DNA of 42,355 nucleotides from Methanomassiliicoccaceae archaeon (GTDB taxonomy: Archaea > Thermoplasmatota > Thermoplasmata > Methanomassiliicoccales > Methanomethylophilaceae), in NCBI GenBank assembly GCA_003557905.1, contig PWNH01000080.1, positions 1 through 42,355 of the forward strand, given 5' to 3'. The position numbers and the translations under genes are program-made. Position 1 is the stretch's first letter; each line of letters starts with the position of its first letter. Shown one piece after another: positions 8,257-15,819 of this stretch. Below the pieces are notes generated by a model that was not told the origin of the DNA, made no database searches, and saw only the letters and a list, made by a program, of their open reading frames with translations.

Positions 8257-9255
8257 TTGGAGATCCGTAAAGTACAGGTTACAGGGGGATCGTCTTTTGT
8301 GATTACCCTTCCCAAGGAATGGGCCAAATCCATCGACTTGAAGAAGAACGATCCGCTCGGACTAATACCCCGTCCTGACGGTAGCTTGATCATAACCCCT
8401 CCATCGAGATGGGAGAGCGCCTCCAGCAACAAGGTTTTCGATGTTACCGGGGATGAGGATCCTGTATTCCTCTATCGCAAGATGGTGGGCGCTTATATCG
8501 CGGGTTTCTCCTTCATCGAGGTCCGTTCCAAAGGGAGAATGCCCTCATCGGTAAGGGATGTCGTATCCACTCTAACGCAGATCGCCATTGGCCTGGAGAT
8601 ACTGGAGGAGAGTGATGAACATATCATCCTCAAGGATCTGATAGACCCTACTGAGATGAAGTTCAACAAAAGCATCGACCGCATGAGGGTTCTGGTACGG
8701 AACATGCTATCCGATGCCTTGCAGGCGCTGGAAGAGGGAAATAAGGAATTATTACAGGATGTCATAGAGAGGGATAGGGACATAGACCGTCTTGAATGGT
8801 TGATTTCAAGGCAGTCCAATATGGCCCAACGTGATTCGGTTATCTCCCGGAAGATAGGCATGCCGCAGATGGAAGTGACCGCCAACTTCACGGTCGGAAG
8901 GATTTTGGAACGGGTCGGGGATCACGCGGTCCACATAGCGAACAACTCAATCCATCTGATCGAGATGGGCGTAACATCTGACGTGGTGAATGAGATAAAA
9001 CGCGGCGGCACCATGGCGATCGGTCTCTTATCCTCCGCGGTGGACTCCTGGTTCAATCGTGACCTCCTTCTTGCTAACGAGACGATAAACAAGGTTGCTG
9101 ACCTCGTCGACATATGCCGCGAGATCAACCGTATGGCGCAGCAGCACGATGTTGAGGAGTCGATCTCCATAAGTCTGATAGCCGGTTCTATACGGAGGAC
9201 CGGGGAGTACTCCACAGACCTTGCTGAACTTGTCATCAACACCATGATGGACTGA
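8257..9255 (+). CDS. AbrB-PhoU fusion protein, likely phosphate-responsive transcription regulator
   Basis: Residues about 1-45 form a SpoVT/AbrB-type swapped-hairpin DNA-binding domain (IRKVQVTGGSSFVITLPKEW), and the rest contains two PhoU helical repeats (about 125-215 and 220-325, with RILERVGDHAVHIANN and RRTGEYSTDLAELV). Such archaeal proteins are generally annotated as phosphate uptake regulators. The frame is open back to TTG 8200, but TTG at 8257 is the better start. A GAGGTGA Shine-Dalgarno at 8245-8251 lies five bases before it, and the protein then begins MEIRKVQVTGG as in relatives. It is divergent from pstS, so it could bind the dyads and also sense Pst activity. This control is inferred from context. 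Confidence 0.85.
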   Translation: MEIRKVQVTGGSSFVITLPKEWAKSIDLKKNDPLGLIPRPDGSLIITPPSRWESASSNKVFDVTGDEDPVFLYRKMVGAYIAGFSFIEVRSKGRMPSSVRDVVSTLTQIAIGLEILEESDEHIILKDLIDPTEMKFNKSIDRMRVLVRNMLSDALQALEEGNKELLQDVIERDRDIDRLEWLISRQSNMAQRDSVISRKIGMPQMEVTANFTVGRILERVGDHAVHIANNSIHLIEMGVTSDVVNEIKRGGTMAIGLLSSAVDSWFNRDLLLANETINKVADLVDICREINRMAQQHDVEESISISLIAGSIRRTGEYSTDLAELVINTMMD

Positions 9256-9291
9256 GGAAACCGATTTAATCGAGCAACCTCATTGACCCGC

Positions 9292-9777
9292 ATGTGTGTG
9301 CTGCCTGACCACCTCATATTGTCCAAGATGGAAGACGGGAGTCTGGGGATCGAGGAGTTCCATGAAGGTTCGTTGACCCCCAACGGCTACGACCTTCGCA
9401 TTGCAGAGATCCGCGACGCCAATGGCAAGATATCCACGGATGGAGAGGTTATAATCCCTCCGGGCAGCATGTTCTACGTCTCCACGGTCGAGACCGTCCG
9501 ACTGCCCGATGACGTCTGTGCTCAGCTTTGGCTTAGGACCACATGGATAAGAAGGGGGATTTTAGGAGCGTTCGGAAAGATAGACGCGGGTTTTAACGGC
9601 ACATTGACCCTTGGAGCGTTCAACGCCTCCCAGAACCCAGTTGCAATACCTATCGGCGAGAGGTTCTGCCAGATGGTGTTGGAATCTTTGCACTCCTCTG
9701 CGACCCGCCCCTACAGCGCAAGGAGTGGCAACTATCAGGGCCAGAAGGGCGTCACTCTGGAACCCGTCAGACGCTGA
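9292..9777 (+). CDS. dCTP deaminase/dUTPase-family protein lacking the usual deaminase glutamate
   Basis: A 161-residue trimeric dUTPase-fold protein of the Dcd family, which supplies dUMP/dUTP for thymidylate synthesis and limits uracil in DNA. Seen: RTTWIRRGI near 82-90 (the RSS.AR.G motif), DAGFNGTLTLG at 98-108 and the C-terminal PYSARSGNYQGQKGVT. In deaminases the residue after TLT-L is the catalytic Glu (TLE); here it is Gly108. The protein may therefore act as a dUTPase or have other nucleotide specificity. I start at ATG 9292 instead of TTG 9283; a TTTAAT box about 28 bases upstream suggests a leaderless transcript. It follows the AbrB-PhoU gene without obvious functional connection. 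Confidence 0.8.
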   Translation: MCVLPDHLILSKMEDGSLGIEEFHEGSLTPNGYDLRIAEIRDANGKISTDGEVIIPPGSMFYVSTVETVRLPDDVCAQLWLRTTWIRRGILGAFGKIDAGFNGTLTLGAFNASQNPVAIPIGERFCQMVLESLHSSATRPYSARSGNYQGQKGVTLEPVRR

Positions 9778-9781
9778 TGTT

Positions 9782-10786
9782 TCAACAGCGGAGGTCAAAA
9801 CAGTAGACACTCATGGTAGGGGAGTAGGTCTTCAGTTCCTGCACGCCTTCTATCTCAACCGTCCTTCCGGAAGTGGACGCGATGCTCAACACCCGCTCCT
9901 GGAATGAGGCGAGGTCATCACGTTCAAGTATCTTGTACAAGTGAATCTGCCCCCCCGGACGCAACTTGAAAAGAGCGTAGAAGAGGAACTCCTCGGACAT
10001 GTGGGGAAGATTCATGATGACCCTATCAAGGTCAGGGAGGTCTCGCACAGACTCTTTGGCATCACCCTCTATCGCCGATATCCGGTCCTGCAGCCGATTA
10101 CGCTCGATGTTCCTCCTCATCATCTCAACCGCCTTGGGATTCAGGTCGATTGCGAAGACATGGGAGGGGGATGAGTGTTTACATATCACCAACGGGAACG
10201 GCCCGACCCCCGCGAACATGTCAGCGATCACCTCCCCCTCGGAAACAAGGTCGGCAATGCGCTTCCTTTCGCGCGAAAGTCGGGGATTGAAATAAGCCAA
10301 TGAAGGGTCTATCTCCATTGAAACACCATACTCAGTGTGAACGCTGGACAGGTCCTCGTCCCCTCGGAGTAGTTCAAGGTCCCTCACCCTCATCTCCCCT
10401 TTAACACCTCGATCGAGAGCCACCGACCTCAATCGGGAATTCGTGGCCATCATGGCATCGGCTATCTGCGGAGCATGAGGCACCAACGTCTCATCCAGTT
10501 TCAATATCGCCACGTCGCCGATCACATCGAAGGAGCTGGGGAGACTCTCCAACAGTTCTTTAGGAATGTCCAAGAGTTTACGGTAATCCGTCTCTTTGCG
10601 CGGTATCGCTGAGAGGTCTCGGTCCACTTCTTCATATCCAAGGTCCAAGGAAGCGCCCACGATCGGGATCAGGAGATGGTCTTCGTCCCTACCGATCTGA
10701 TGGGATAGGTCCAGAAACCCGCTCTGGCGCAACATGTTCCGCACGGACTCGCCGTCCTCCAAAGGTACCCTCAGACACCTCACCAT
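9782..10786 (-). CDS. trm5: Trm5-type tRNA (guanine37-N1)-methyltransferase
   Basis: Methylates N1 of G37 next to the anticodon using SAM, which prevents frameshifting; class I Trm5 enzymes are archaeal and eukaryotic. The 334-residue protein has the small N-terminal recognition domain, a central region with LDETLVPHAPQIADA, and a Rossmann methyltransferase domain with ADMFAGVGPFPL near residue 190. The signature MNLPHMSEEF lies near 258. The open frame extends 59 codons further upstream but that part is not protein-like. I use ATG 10786, which lies about 25 bases after a TATA box (AATTATACC on the minus strand), hence leaderless. It is convergent with the Dcd-family gene and divergent from dph5. 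Confidence 0.92.
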   Translation of the reverse strand: MVRCLRVPLEDGESVRNMLRQSGFLDLSHQIGRDEDHLLIPIVGASLDLGYEEVDRDLSAIPRKETDYRKLLDIPKELLESLPSSFDVIGDVAILKLDETLVPHAPQIADAMMATNSRLRSVALDRGVKGEMRVRDLELLRGDEDLSSVHTEYGVSMEIDPSLAYFNPRLSRERKRIADLVSEGEVIADMFAGVGPFPLVICKHSSPSHVFAIDLNPKAVEMMRRNIERNRLQDRISAIEGDAKESVRDLPDLDRVIMNLPHMSEEFLFYALFKLRPGGQIHLYKILERDDLASFQERVLSIASTSGRTVEIEGVQELKTYSPTMSVYCFDLRC

Positions 10787-10865
10787 GGTTCGGAGTAGAA
10801 CGATTAGGTATAATTGGATTTTCCATGGGCAATGATTAAAAACACCGACCATATTGACAACGCCG

Positions 10866-11663
10866 ATGAGCGATGGTGAACTTCTCTTCATAGGCCTGGG
10901 CTTGAGCGGCGTCGACGGTATGACCGTCAAGGCATTGAGCGAGTTGCGGTCCTGCGACATCATTTATGCCGAATTCTACACCTCCGACCTAATGGGGGCC
11001 ACCAAAGAGGACCTTGAAGGTTTGATCGGCAAGGAGGTCGTGCTTCTTGACAGGACGCAGGTGGAGGAGACGGAGGAGGTCATCGAAGCTGCCAAGGGCA
11101 AGAAGGTGGCTTTCGTCACCGCCGGTGACACAATGGCCGCCACCACCCATGTGGACATCCGCATAAGGGCGGAGGAGGAGGGCGTGAAGACCAGGCTCAT
11201 ACACGGCATATCCATATTCTCGTCCTGTCCCAGTTCGATGGGGTTGCAGCCATATAAATTCGGAAGGACGGTGACGCTTCCTCTCAGGGAGGGGGATTAT
11301 CTGCCGCGGTCACCCTACGACCACATTATTGATAACAAGGAACGCGGCCTCCACTCGATGATCCTACTGGACATCAGAGCGGAGGAGGGGCGATACATGA
11401 GCGCCAAGGAAGGCATAGAATGGCTTCTGGCCGCGGAGGAGATGTACGGAGGCGGCCTTATAGGGGATGAGACAGTGATGTGCGTCGCCTCTCGGATCGG
11501 CTCCCCGGATGAGAGGATAATCGCCGGCACCGCCAAAGGACTTCTCGATAAGGACGTGGGCGGGCCTCTGCACACCCTGGTGATACCGGGAAGCCTCCAC
11601 TTCATGGAGGCCTATGCACTGGTGGCCTTCGCCGGGGCGCCGGAGAGGATCATCGAGGACTAG
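10866..11663 (+). CDS. dph5: Diphthine synthase Dph5
   Basis: SAM-dependent methyltransferase of diphthamide biosynthesis, which modifies a histidine of elongation factor 2. The 265-residue protein shows the tetrapyrrole-methylase fold: LLFIGLGLSGVDGMTVKAL at the N-terminus, YAEFYTSDLMG, VAFVTAGDTMAATTH, and IHGISIFSS followed by the QPYKFGRTVTLP motif typical of Dph5. Start ATG 10866 is preferred to TTG 10854; an A/T box lies about 25-30 bases upstream, suggesting a leaderless mRNA. The stop TAG overlaps the stop of the convergent DRTGG gene: the four bases CTAG at 11660-11663 supply a TAG on both strands. Confidence 0.95.
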   Translation: MSDGELLFIGLGLSGVDGMTVKALSELRSCDIIYAEFYTSDLMGATKEDLEGLIGKEVVLLDRTQVEETEEVIEAAKGKKVAFVTAGDTMAATTHVDIRIRAEEEGVKTRLIHGISIFSSCPSSMGLQPYKFGRTVTLPLREGDYLPRSPYDHIIDNKERGLHSMILLDIRAEEGRYMSAKEGIEWLLAAEEMYGGGLIGDETVMCVASRIGSPDERIIAGTAKGLLDKDVGGPLHTLVIPGSLHFMEAYALVAFAGAPERIIED

Positions 11664-12655
11664 GACCAGAGACTCTCAAGGTCCACCTTGGTCCTGACGG
11701 CCCTGGTGATCTGGTCCAGCTTCTTCTTGTCCCTTGGCTCGATACGCGCTATCAGGTGCTCGATCATCTCCGCAGTTGTCAGGGTATCGAACTCCACCAG
11801 CAGCACGGGGACATTGATCTCCTCAGCCTTTGACATGACTGTTTTGGAGGGCCTTATACCTCCGGTCAGTACTATGCAAGAAGTGTCCGTGGAGAGGGCC
11901 GCCATCTGGATCTCGGTACGGTCACCCCCGGTGATGACTGCCTTGGCATGGCTACGGCGCATGTAGCGTATGGCGGTCTGAGGGTTCATAGCCCCCACAA
12001 GGAGGCTTTTGACATCCCGGTCAAGACCGCCGGAACCTGCCAGGACCTTGGCCTCCATCATTTCCACGACCTCCCATACTTTGAATGATTTGAGGTCGGG
12101 GATGTTGGGTATCTCCCCGGCAACCATGAGGCCTTTGCCCTCCAGGAGCTCACGGGCTTTGCTCTTCTCGCAATTGTTCAGCACCACGCCCGATATCTGG
12201 GCTCCTTTTTGTCTGCACAGTTGGTCGAACATGCACACACTGTCGATGGCCAGGGGATCATCGGATGATACGAGCACGATGGAGGCATTCAATGCCATGG
12301 CTATGTCTATGTGGGACAGTGCATGTGTGAATCCGGCGGTCAGGTCACGGCCTCCTTCGATTATCGCCAATTCCGCCCCTGAACATGCTGTATTGAATGC
12401 TTCTATAACCTCCTCCATACTGACAGGGTCATAGATGTCGTAGAACAGGGGGGAGATGGCGTCCAGATCCTCTATCTTCAGCACCTCGGCCATAAGGAAG
12501 GCGTCCTGGTCGACAAGGCCCTTGGCGGTGTTCACAAGATTTTCCCGGAACGGTTTGAAGAACCTTACCTTTCCCGGATAGTTACGTGCCAATCCCAAGG
12601 AGACCAGGGTCTTACCGGACCTTTCGCCGACAGATACCAGATATATCTTTTTCAT
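11660..12655 (-). CDS. CobB/BioD-like P-loop plus DRTGG domain protein (phosphotransacetylase N-terminal-like)
   Basis: A 331-residue protein resembling the N-terminal regulatory half of long phosphotransacetylases. Residues 1-210 are a dethiobiotin synthetase/CobB-type P-loop domain (YLVSVGERSGKTLVSLGLA, then LAIIEGGRDL and SIVLVSSDDP). Residues about 215-315 form a DRTGG domain (AVITGGDRTEIQMAAL, VLTGGIRPSKTV). The catalytic phosphotransacetylase domain is absent. Its ATG overlaps the stop of the ADP-forming acyl-CoA synthetase by four bases (ATGA), so the two are co-translated. An allosteric or assembly role for that enzyme is my inference. No activity can be assigned from sequence. Confidence 0.8.
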   Translation of the reverse strand: MKKIYLVSVGERSGKTLVSLGLARNYPGKVRFFKPFRENLVNTAKGLVDQDAFLMAEVLKIEDLDAISPLFYDIYDPVSMEEVIEAFNTACSGAELAIIEGGRDLTAGFTHALSHIDIAMALNASIVLVSSDDPLAIDSVCMFDQLCRQKGAQISGVVLNNCEKSKARELLEGKGLMVAGEIPNIPDLKSFKVWEVVEMMEAKVLAGSGGLDRDVKSLLVGAMNPQTAIRYMRRSHAKAVITGGDRTEIQMAALSTDTSCIVLTGGIRPSKTVMSKAEEINVPVLLVEFDTLTTAEMIEHLIARIEPRDKKKLDQITRAVRTKVDLESLWS

Positions 12656-14763
12656 CTTTCCAGCCTCCTAAGGGTGACCAGCGCGTCCACGGCCCAGCTG
12701 CCCTCATTCATCGGACCTACCATGACCGGGTTTATCTCCAGTTCCTCGATCTCGTCTATGTCGGTAGCTATCCTCGCCACCCTCACCATTATGTCAGTGA
12801 GGGACGCGATATCCCCTGGCGACCGACCACGGGCGCCGCTGAGCAATTGATATGCCTTGTTCGACCTTATCAAGTCATCGACCTCTTGCAGACTAAGCGG
12901 CAGAACCCGTTGACTTACCTCCTTGAGAATCTCCACGAAAATCCCTCCCATACCATAACTTAGGACCGGGCCGAAGGTCTCATCCCGCACCATTGAAACG
13001 ATAACCTCCTCGCCCTTCACCATCTCCTGAACCGAAACCCCGTCTATCTTCGCCCCGGGGAATGAGCGTCGCGACCTTTCCATGAGGAGATTGAATGATT
13101 CCTTCACGGACTCCGCATCCCTTATACCCACGATCACCCCGCCGATATCCGTCTTATGATGGATATCCGCTGAGATGATCTTCATGACCAAAGGATAGCC
13201 TATCTTTGATGCCATCTCAACTGCTTCAGCACATGTCTGAGCCTTCCCCTCTCCCGGAACCGGCACCCCATAGGCCTGAAGTATCCTCTTACCTTCCTCC
13301 TCCGATAGGCTGTCCCGTCCCGCTGCCAGAACCTCATCGACCACATTCCGGGCGGTTTTGTAATCAACATCCACCATGGGGAGTGAATTAGATGGCCCCC
13401 TGAGCAGACCCTGACGGTAACGGAGCATCATGGCCATTGCCCCGACCGCCCTCTCCGGCGTAGGGAAATCATGCAACCCGCCCTCCCTGACCTTCTCCAA
13501 TGCCTTATCACACTCCAGACCGCCAGGGAATGATAGTGCGATTGGTATCGAACCGTCGGCAAATTCCACCGCGGCCGCGGCCACAGCATCAAGGTCTACG
13601 GTGTCCACAGGTGCGGAAAGCAGGACCAGACCGTTCACAGCGGGATCATTGGATACTATTCGCATCGCCTTGATGAACATCTCAGCGCTGGCATCCCCTC
13701 GGAGGTCTATCGGGTTGCGAGGGTTTGCGATGTTTGGTATGCTTTCCTCCAGTTCCTCCACCGTGCTCCTTGCCAATGAGGCCAAGCTTATCCCTTGTTC
13801 GGAACACGCGTCTGCTGCCATCACCCCGAGTCCACCAGCATTGCTGATTATCGCGATACCGTCATCTGATATGACTGGCATCCTTGAGAATATGTTTATG
13901 GCGTCGAAGAATGTGTCCAGGTCATCGGCCCGGAGAACGTTCGACTTGGTGAACGCGGCCTCGTAAACGGAGTCGCTACCGGCTATCGAACCCGTGTGTG
14001 AGGATGCCGCACGGGCACCGGACTCGGACCGACCCGATTTCATCACTATCACTGGTTTCTGTCTGGTTATCCTATCCGCTGCCTCGATGAACCGTCTTCC
14101 ACACTCCAGGCCCTCTATGTACGCCCCTACCACCCGGGTGGAGGGATCCTCGGCGAGCATGTTTAGCATGTCAGCCTCATCTACATCCATCTTGTTCCCC
14201 AAAGAGGCGAATCGGGAAAGTCCCACCCTCATCTTGATCAGCCAATCCAGGACTGTCGAGCCGACCGCCCCTGACTGTGATATCAACGCTATGTTACCTG
14301 ATCCGGGCCATAGGCTTGTGAAGGTGGCGTTCATCTTCGTCTGAGAGTCCATTATCCCGAAGCAGTTGGGACCGACCGCCCTCATGCCTGAACGTTTTAT
14401 GATCTCCGAAAGTTCTTCTTCCAGTAACCGGCCCTCGGCACCCTCCTCCCTGAAGCCTGCGCTTATGACAACTGTCGTCTTCGCTCCTTTGGCCTCAGCA
14501 TCCAGTAGCACTGATTTGACAACATTTGAGGGTACTGCGATTATGACCAGGTCTATCTCCCCCTCTATCTCGAGCAGGGATGATACGGATGGCACCCCCA
14601 TGACATCGGAGGCACCGGGATTAACGACGGTGAGCCGTCCATCGTAACCGGAGGCGAGGAGGTTGCTGAGCAACATACTACCTACCTTCCTCGTATCTCG
14701 GGATGCCCCCACCACGGCTATCGAACGGGGGGAGAACATGTGGTCCAACATGGATGCTGTCAT
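12652..14763 (-). CDS. acd: ADP-forming acetate/acyl-CoA synthetase, alpha-beta fusion
   Basis: Interconverts acyl-CoA, ADP and phosphate with acid, CoA and ATP, the usual archaeal route to ATP from acetyl-CoA or its reverse. The 703-residue chain joins both subunits. Residues 1-450 are the alpha part, with a CoA-binding Rossmann domain (FSPRSIAVVGAS), ALISQSGAVGS, and the phosphohistidine loop SSHTGSIAGSD with His256. Residues about 475-703 are the ATP-grasp beta part (GYPLVMKIISADIHHKTDIGG, ELEINPVMV). Start ATG 14763 is used; ATG at codon 5 is an alternative. The downstream DRTGG gene overlaps by four bases. Confidence 0.93.
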   Translation of the reverse strand: MTASMLDHMFSPRSIAVVGASRDTRKVGSMLLSNLLASGYDGRLTVVNPGASDVMGVPSVSSLLEIEGEIDLVIIAVPSNVVKSVLLDAEAKGAKTTVVISAGFREEGAEGRLLEEELSEIIKRSGMRAVGPNCFGIMDSQTKMNATFTSLWPGSGNIALISQSGAVGSTVLDWLIKMRVGLSRFASLGNKMDVDEADMLNMLAEDPSTRVVGAYIEGLECGRRFIEAADRITRQKPVIVMKSGRSESGARAASSHTGSIAGSDSVYEAAFTKSNVLRADDLDTFFDAINIFSRMPVISDDGIAIISNAGGLGVMAADACSEQGISLASLARSTVEELEESIPNIANPRNPIDLRGDASAEMFIKAMRIVSNDPAVNGLVLLSAPVDTVDLDAVAAAAVEFADGSIPIALSFPGGLECDKALEKVREGGLHDFPTPERAVGAMAMMLRYRQGLLRGPSNSLPMVDVDYKTARNVVDEVLAAGRDSLSEEEGKRILQAYGVPVPGEGKAQTCAEAVEMASKIGYPLVMKIISADIHHKTDIGGVIVGIRDAESVKESFNLLMERSRRSFPGAKIDGVSVQEMVKGEEVIVSMVRDETFGPVLSYGMGGIFVEILKEVSQRVLPLSLQEVDDLIRSNKAYQLLSGARGRSPGDIASLTDIMVRVARIATDIDEIEELEINPVMVGPMNEGSWAVDALVTLRRLER

Positions 14764-14814
14764 GTGAACTTCTGGACTAATAATGATATCGATTTATTCA
14801 TCCTGATTTATCAT

Positions 14815-15369
14815 TCACAATGCCTTCTCGCGGATGATCTTGTTCATCCGGATAAGACGTGGGCCTTTCTCATCGATAATTAATCCGCCGATGACCCTTT
14901 TCTGACTCTTTATACTCAGACCATGTCTCTCATACATCATCTGTGCATTCTCACCACCGTCAATGAGCTCGCTGTCACTGGTGTACAATCTAAGGAACCT
15001 CGCCCCCCGGTTGGTCGCCTCCTCTATGGCTTTATTCAGTAGTGTAGCCCCCAGCCCCCTGCCCCGTTCCGATGGGCGGACCACATACCAACTCAACCAC
15101 AGGGCCTCATCACGGTCCTTGCGGATCGAGTATAGGCCGCTGATACCGGAAACTGAACCGTCATCGGATATTGCGACCCAGAAATCCAACAGGTCCACAC
15201 CCGAAAGCCGAGAGAATATCCGGTAGCTTAGACCGCCCTTCCGGGAATATAGGCGGAAACTCAGCCTCTCCATCGGAGTCTGACCGATGAACACAGAATC
15301 CACCAGTTCCTTAGCCCTAGGCACCATGTCCTTCTCCAGCCTAACAAGCTGTGGCGCTTTCCCTTCCAT
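14815..15369 (-). CDS. GNAT family N-acetyltransferase
   Basis: A 184-residue GNAT acetyltransferase with the acetyl-CoA pyrophosphate loop VRPSERGRGLGATLL at residues 97-110 and a preceding beta strand (ALWLSWYVV). The late YERHGL pattern (MMYERHGLSI) is typical of strand 6-7 of the fold. The substrate cannot be predicted. The open frame runs much further upstream to 15588, but that stretch is the structured non-coding region and reads as low-quality protein, so I start at ATG 15369. An A/T box (AAGAATAAC on the minus strand) lies about 25-30 bases before it. It is separated by 51 bases from the acyl-CoA synthetase. Confidence 0.8.
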   Translation of the reverse strand: MEGKAPQLVRLEKDMVPRAKELVDSVFIGQTPMERLSFRLYSRKGGLSYRIFSRLSGVDLLDFWVAISDDGSVSGISGLYSIRKDRDEALWLSWYVVRPSERGRGLGATLLNKAIEEATNRGARFLRLYTSDSELIDGGENAQMMYERHGLSIKSQKRVIGGLIIDEKGPRLIRMNKIIREKAL

Positions 15370-15421
15370 CCAAATACAATGGTCGGAAGGGATGTTATTC
15401 TTTGCCTTTGTGGGACGGTAT

Positions 15422-15431
15422 TGTTTAAATA
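15422..15431 (+). promoter_or_regulatory. TATA-like box on the plus strand before the structured region
   Basis: TGTTTAAATA stands out as an A/T island at the left edge of the GC-rich paired region. An archaeal start about 25 bases downstream would fall near 15450, inside the first stem-loop. It also lies upstream of nothing coding on the plus strand for about 390 bases, which favours an RNA product. Weak by itself. Confidence 0.35.
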
Positions 15432-15432
15432 A

Positions 15433-15662
15433 GCGCGGACAAGTGTACATCATGTCCGTGAAGCAAGCGGGGATGACCTGATGATTCCCCCGGTGACACG
15501 GACGTACAGAGCCTCGTTTGGTCCCTGTTGTAGCAGCGACGATCGTTCGCGCCATTACCTCAAGGCAACCCCGAGGCCCAACATACAACCCTCGACCGGG
15601 TCAGTGTCCCGAGGGTGGCGCTTGCCACAACCGTGAAAGGACTTGTTAAGGTCGAGGGACAC
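15433..15662. ncRNA. Unidentified structured RNA candidate, about 230 nt, strand uncertain
   Basis: The 450-base gap between the GNAT and HNH genes holds three abutting self-complementary modules. Module 1: GUAC 15445-15448 with 15504-15507, GUCCGUG 15454-15460 with CACGGAC 15497-15503, GGGGA 15469-15473 with UCCCC 15486-15490; the bulge AUCAU 15449-15453 complements AUGAU 15481-15485, a possible pseudoknot. Module 2: GCCUCG 15511-15516 with CGAGGC 15572-15577, GUUG 15527-15530 with CAAC 15566-15569, GCGA 15536-15539 with UCGC 15547-15550. Module 3: CCCUCGACC 15589-15597 with GGUCGAGGG 15650-15658 (nine pairs), enclosing hairpin GUGGC 15615-15619 with GCCAC 15624-15628. Some arms have competing partners. 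TATA-like boxes exist on both sides. I find neither the RNase P GGAAAGUCC core nor the SRP helix 8 GGAAGG loop. Class unknown. Confidence 0.5.
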
Positions 15663-15690
15663 CCCATTTTCAACCATCCCCCGTCCACTC

Positions 15691-15699
15691 ATTATATTC
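15691..15699. promoter_or_regulatory. TATA-like box right of the structured region, usable on either strand
   Basis: ATTATATTC at 15691-15699. Read on the plus strand it would start transcription near 15721, giving a leader of about 100 bases for the HNH gene. Read on the minus strand it would start near 15668, exactly at the right edge of the structured RNA candidate. The sequence does not decide between these. Confidence 0.35.
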
Positions 15700-15736
15700 T
15701 CCGAACCATTTCTCTGCAGCATGGAGTGCAGCCACC

Positions 15737-15763
15737 GTGACCATGGCGGGAGAAGATGGTCAC
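15737..15763 (+). promoter_or_regulatory. Leader hairpin upstream of the HNH gene
   Basis: GTGACCAT (15737-15744) and ATGGTCAC (15756-15763) are perfect 8-base inverted repeats with an 11-base loop containing GGCGGGAG. It lies 57 bases before the HNH start, in a stretch without convincing coding sequence. It could be a leader RNA structure or a protein-binding palindrome. The function is unknown. Confidence 0.45.
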
Positions 15764-15819
15764 TTTGTCTGAAACAAAATGGAAAGAGCCAAGGCGTCAG
15801 GGATTGTGACCTTGATAGG

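Noticed and set aside
9611-9907. Open frame of 98 codons overlapping the Dcd and trm5 genes
   Set aside because: It is out of frame within two conserved genes and has no recognisable domain; it is a shadow of the real coding sequence.
10787-10963. 59-codon upstream extension of Trm5
   Set aside because: It crosses the divergent promoter of dph5, has no conserved features, and the ATG at 10786 follows a TATA box at leaderless distance.
15370-15588. N-terminal extension of the GNAT protein over the structured region
   Set aside because: The added residues do not look like protein, fall outside the GNAT fold and coincide with the paired stems; ATG 15369 has a promoter at the right distance.
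15433-15662. RNase P RNA, SRP RNA or a group I/II intron as identity of the structured region
   Set aside because: Neither strand shows the RNase P GGAAAGUCC core, the SRP helix 8 GGAAGG loop with AGCAG, or a group II domain V. A known class with weak sequence conservation is still possible.
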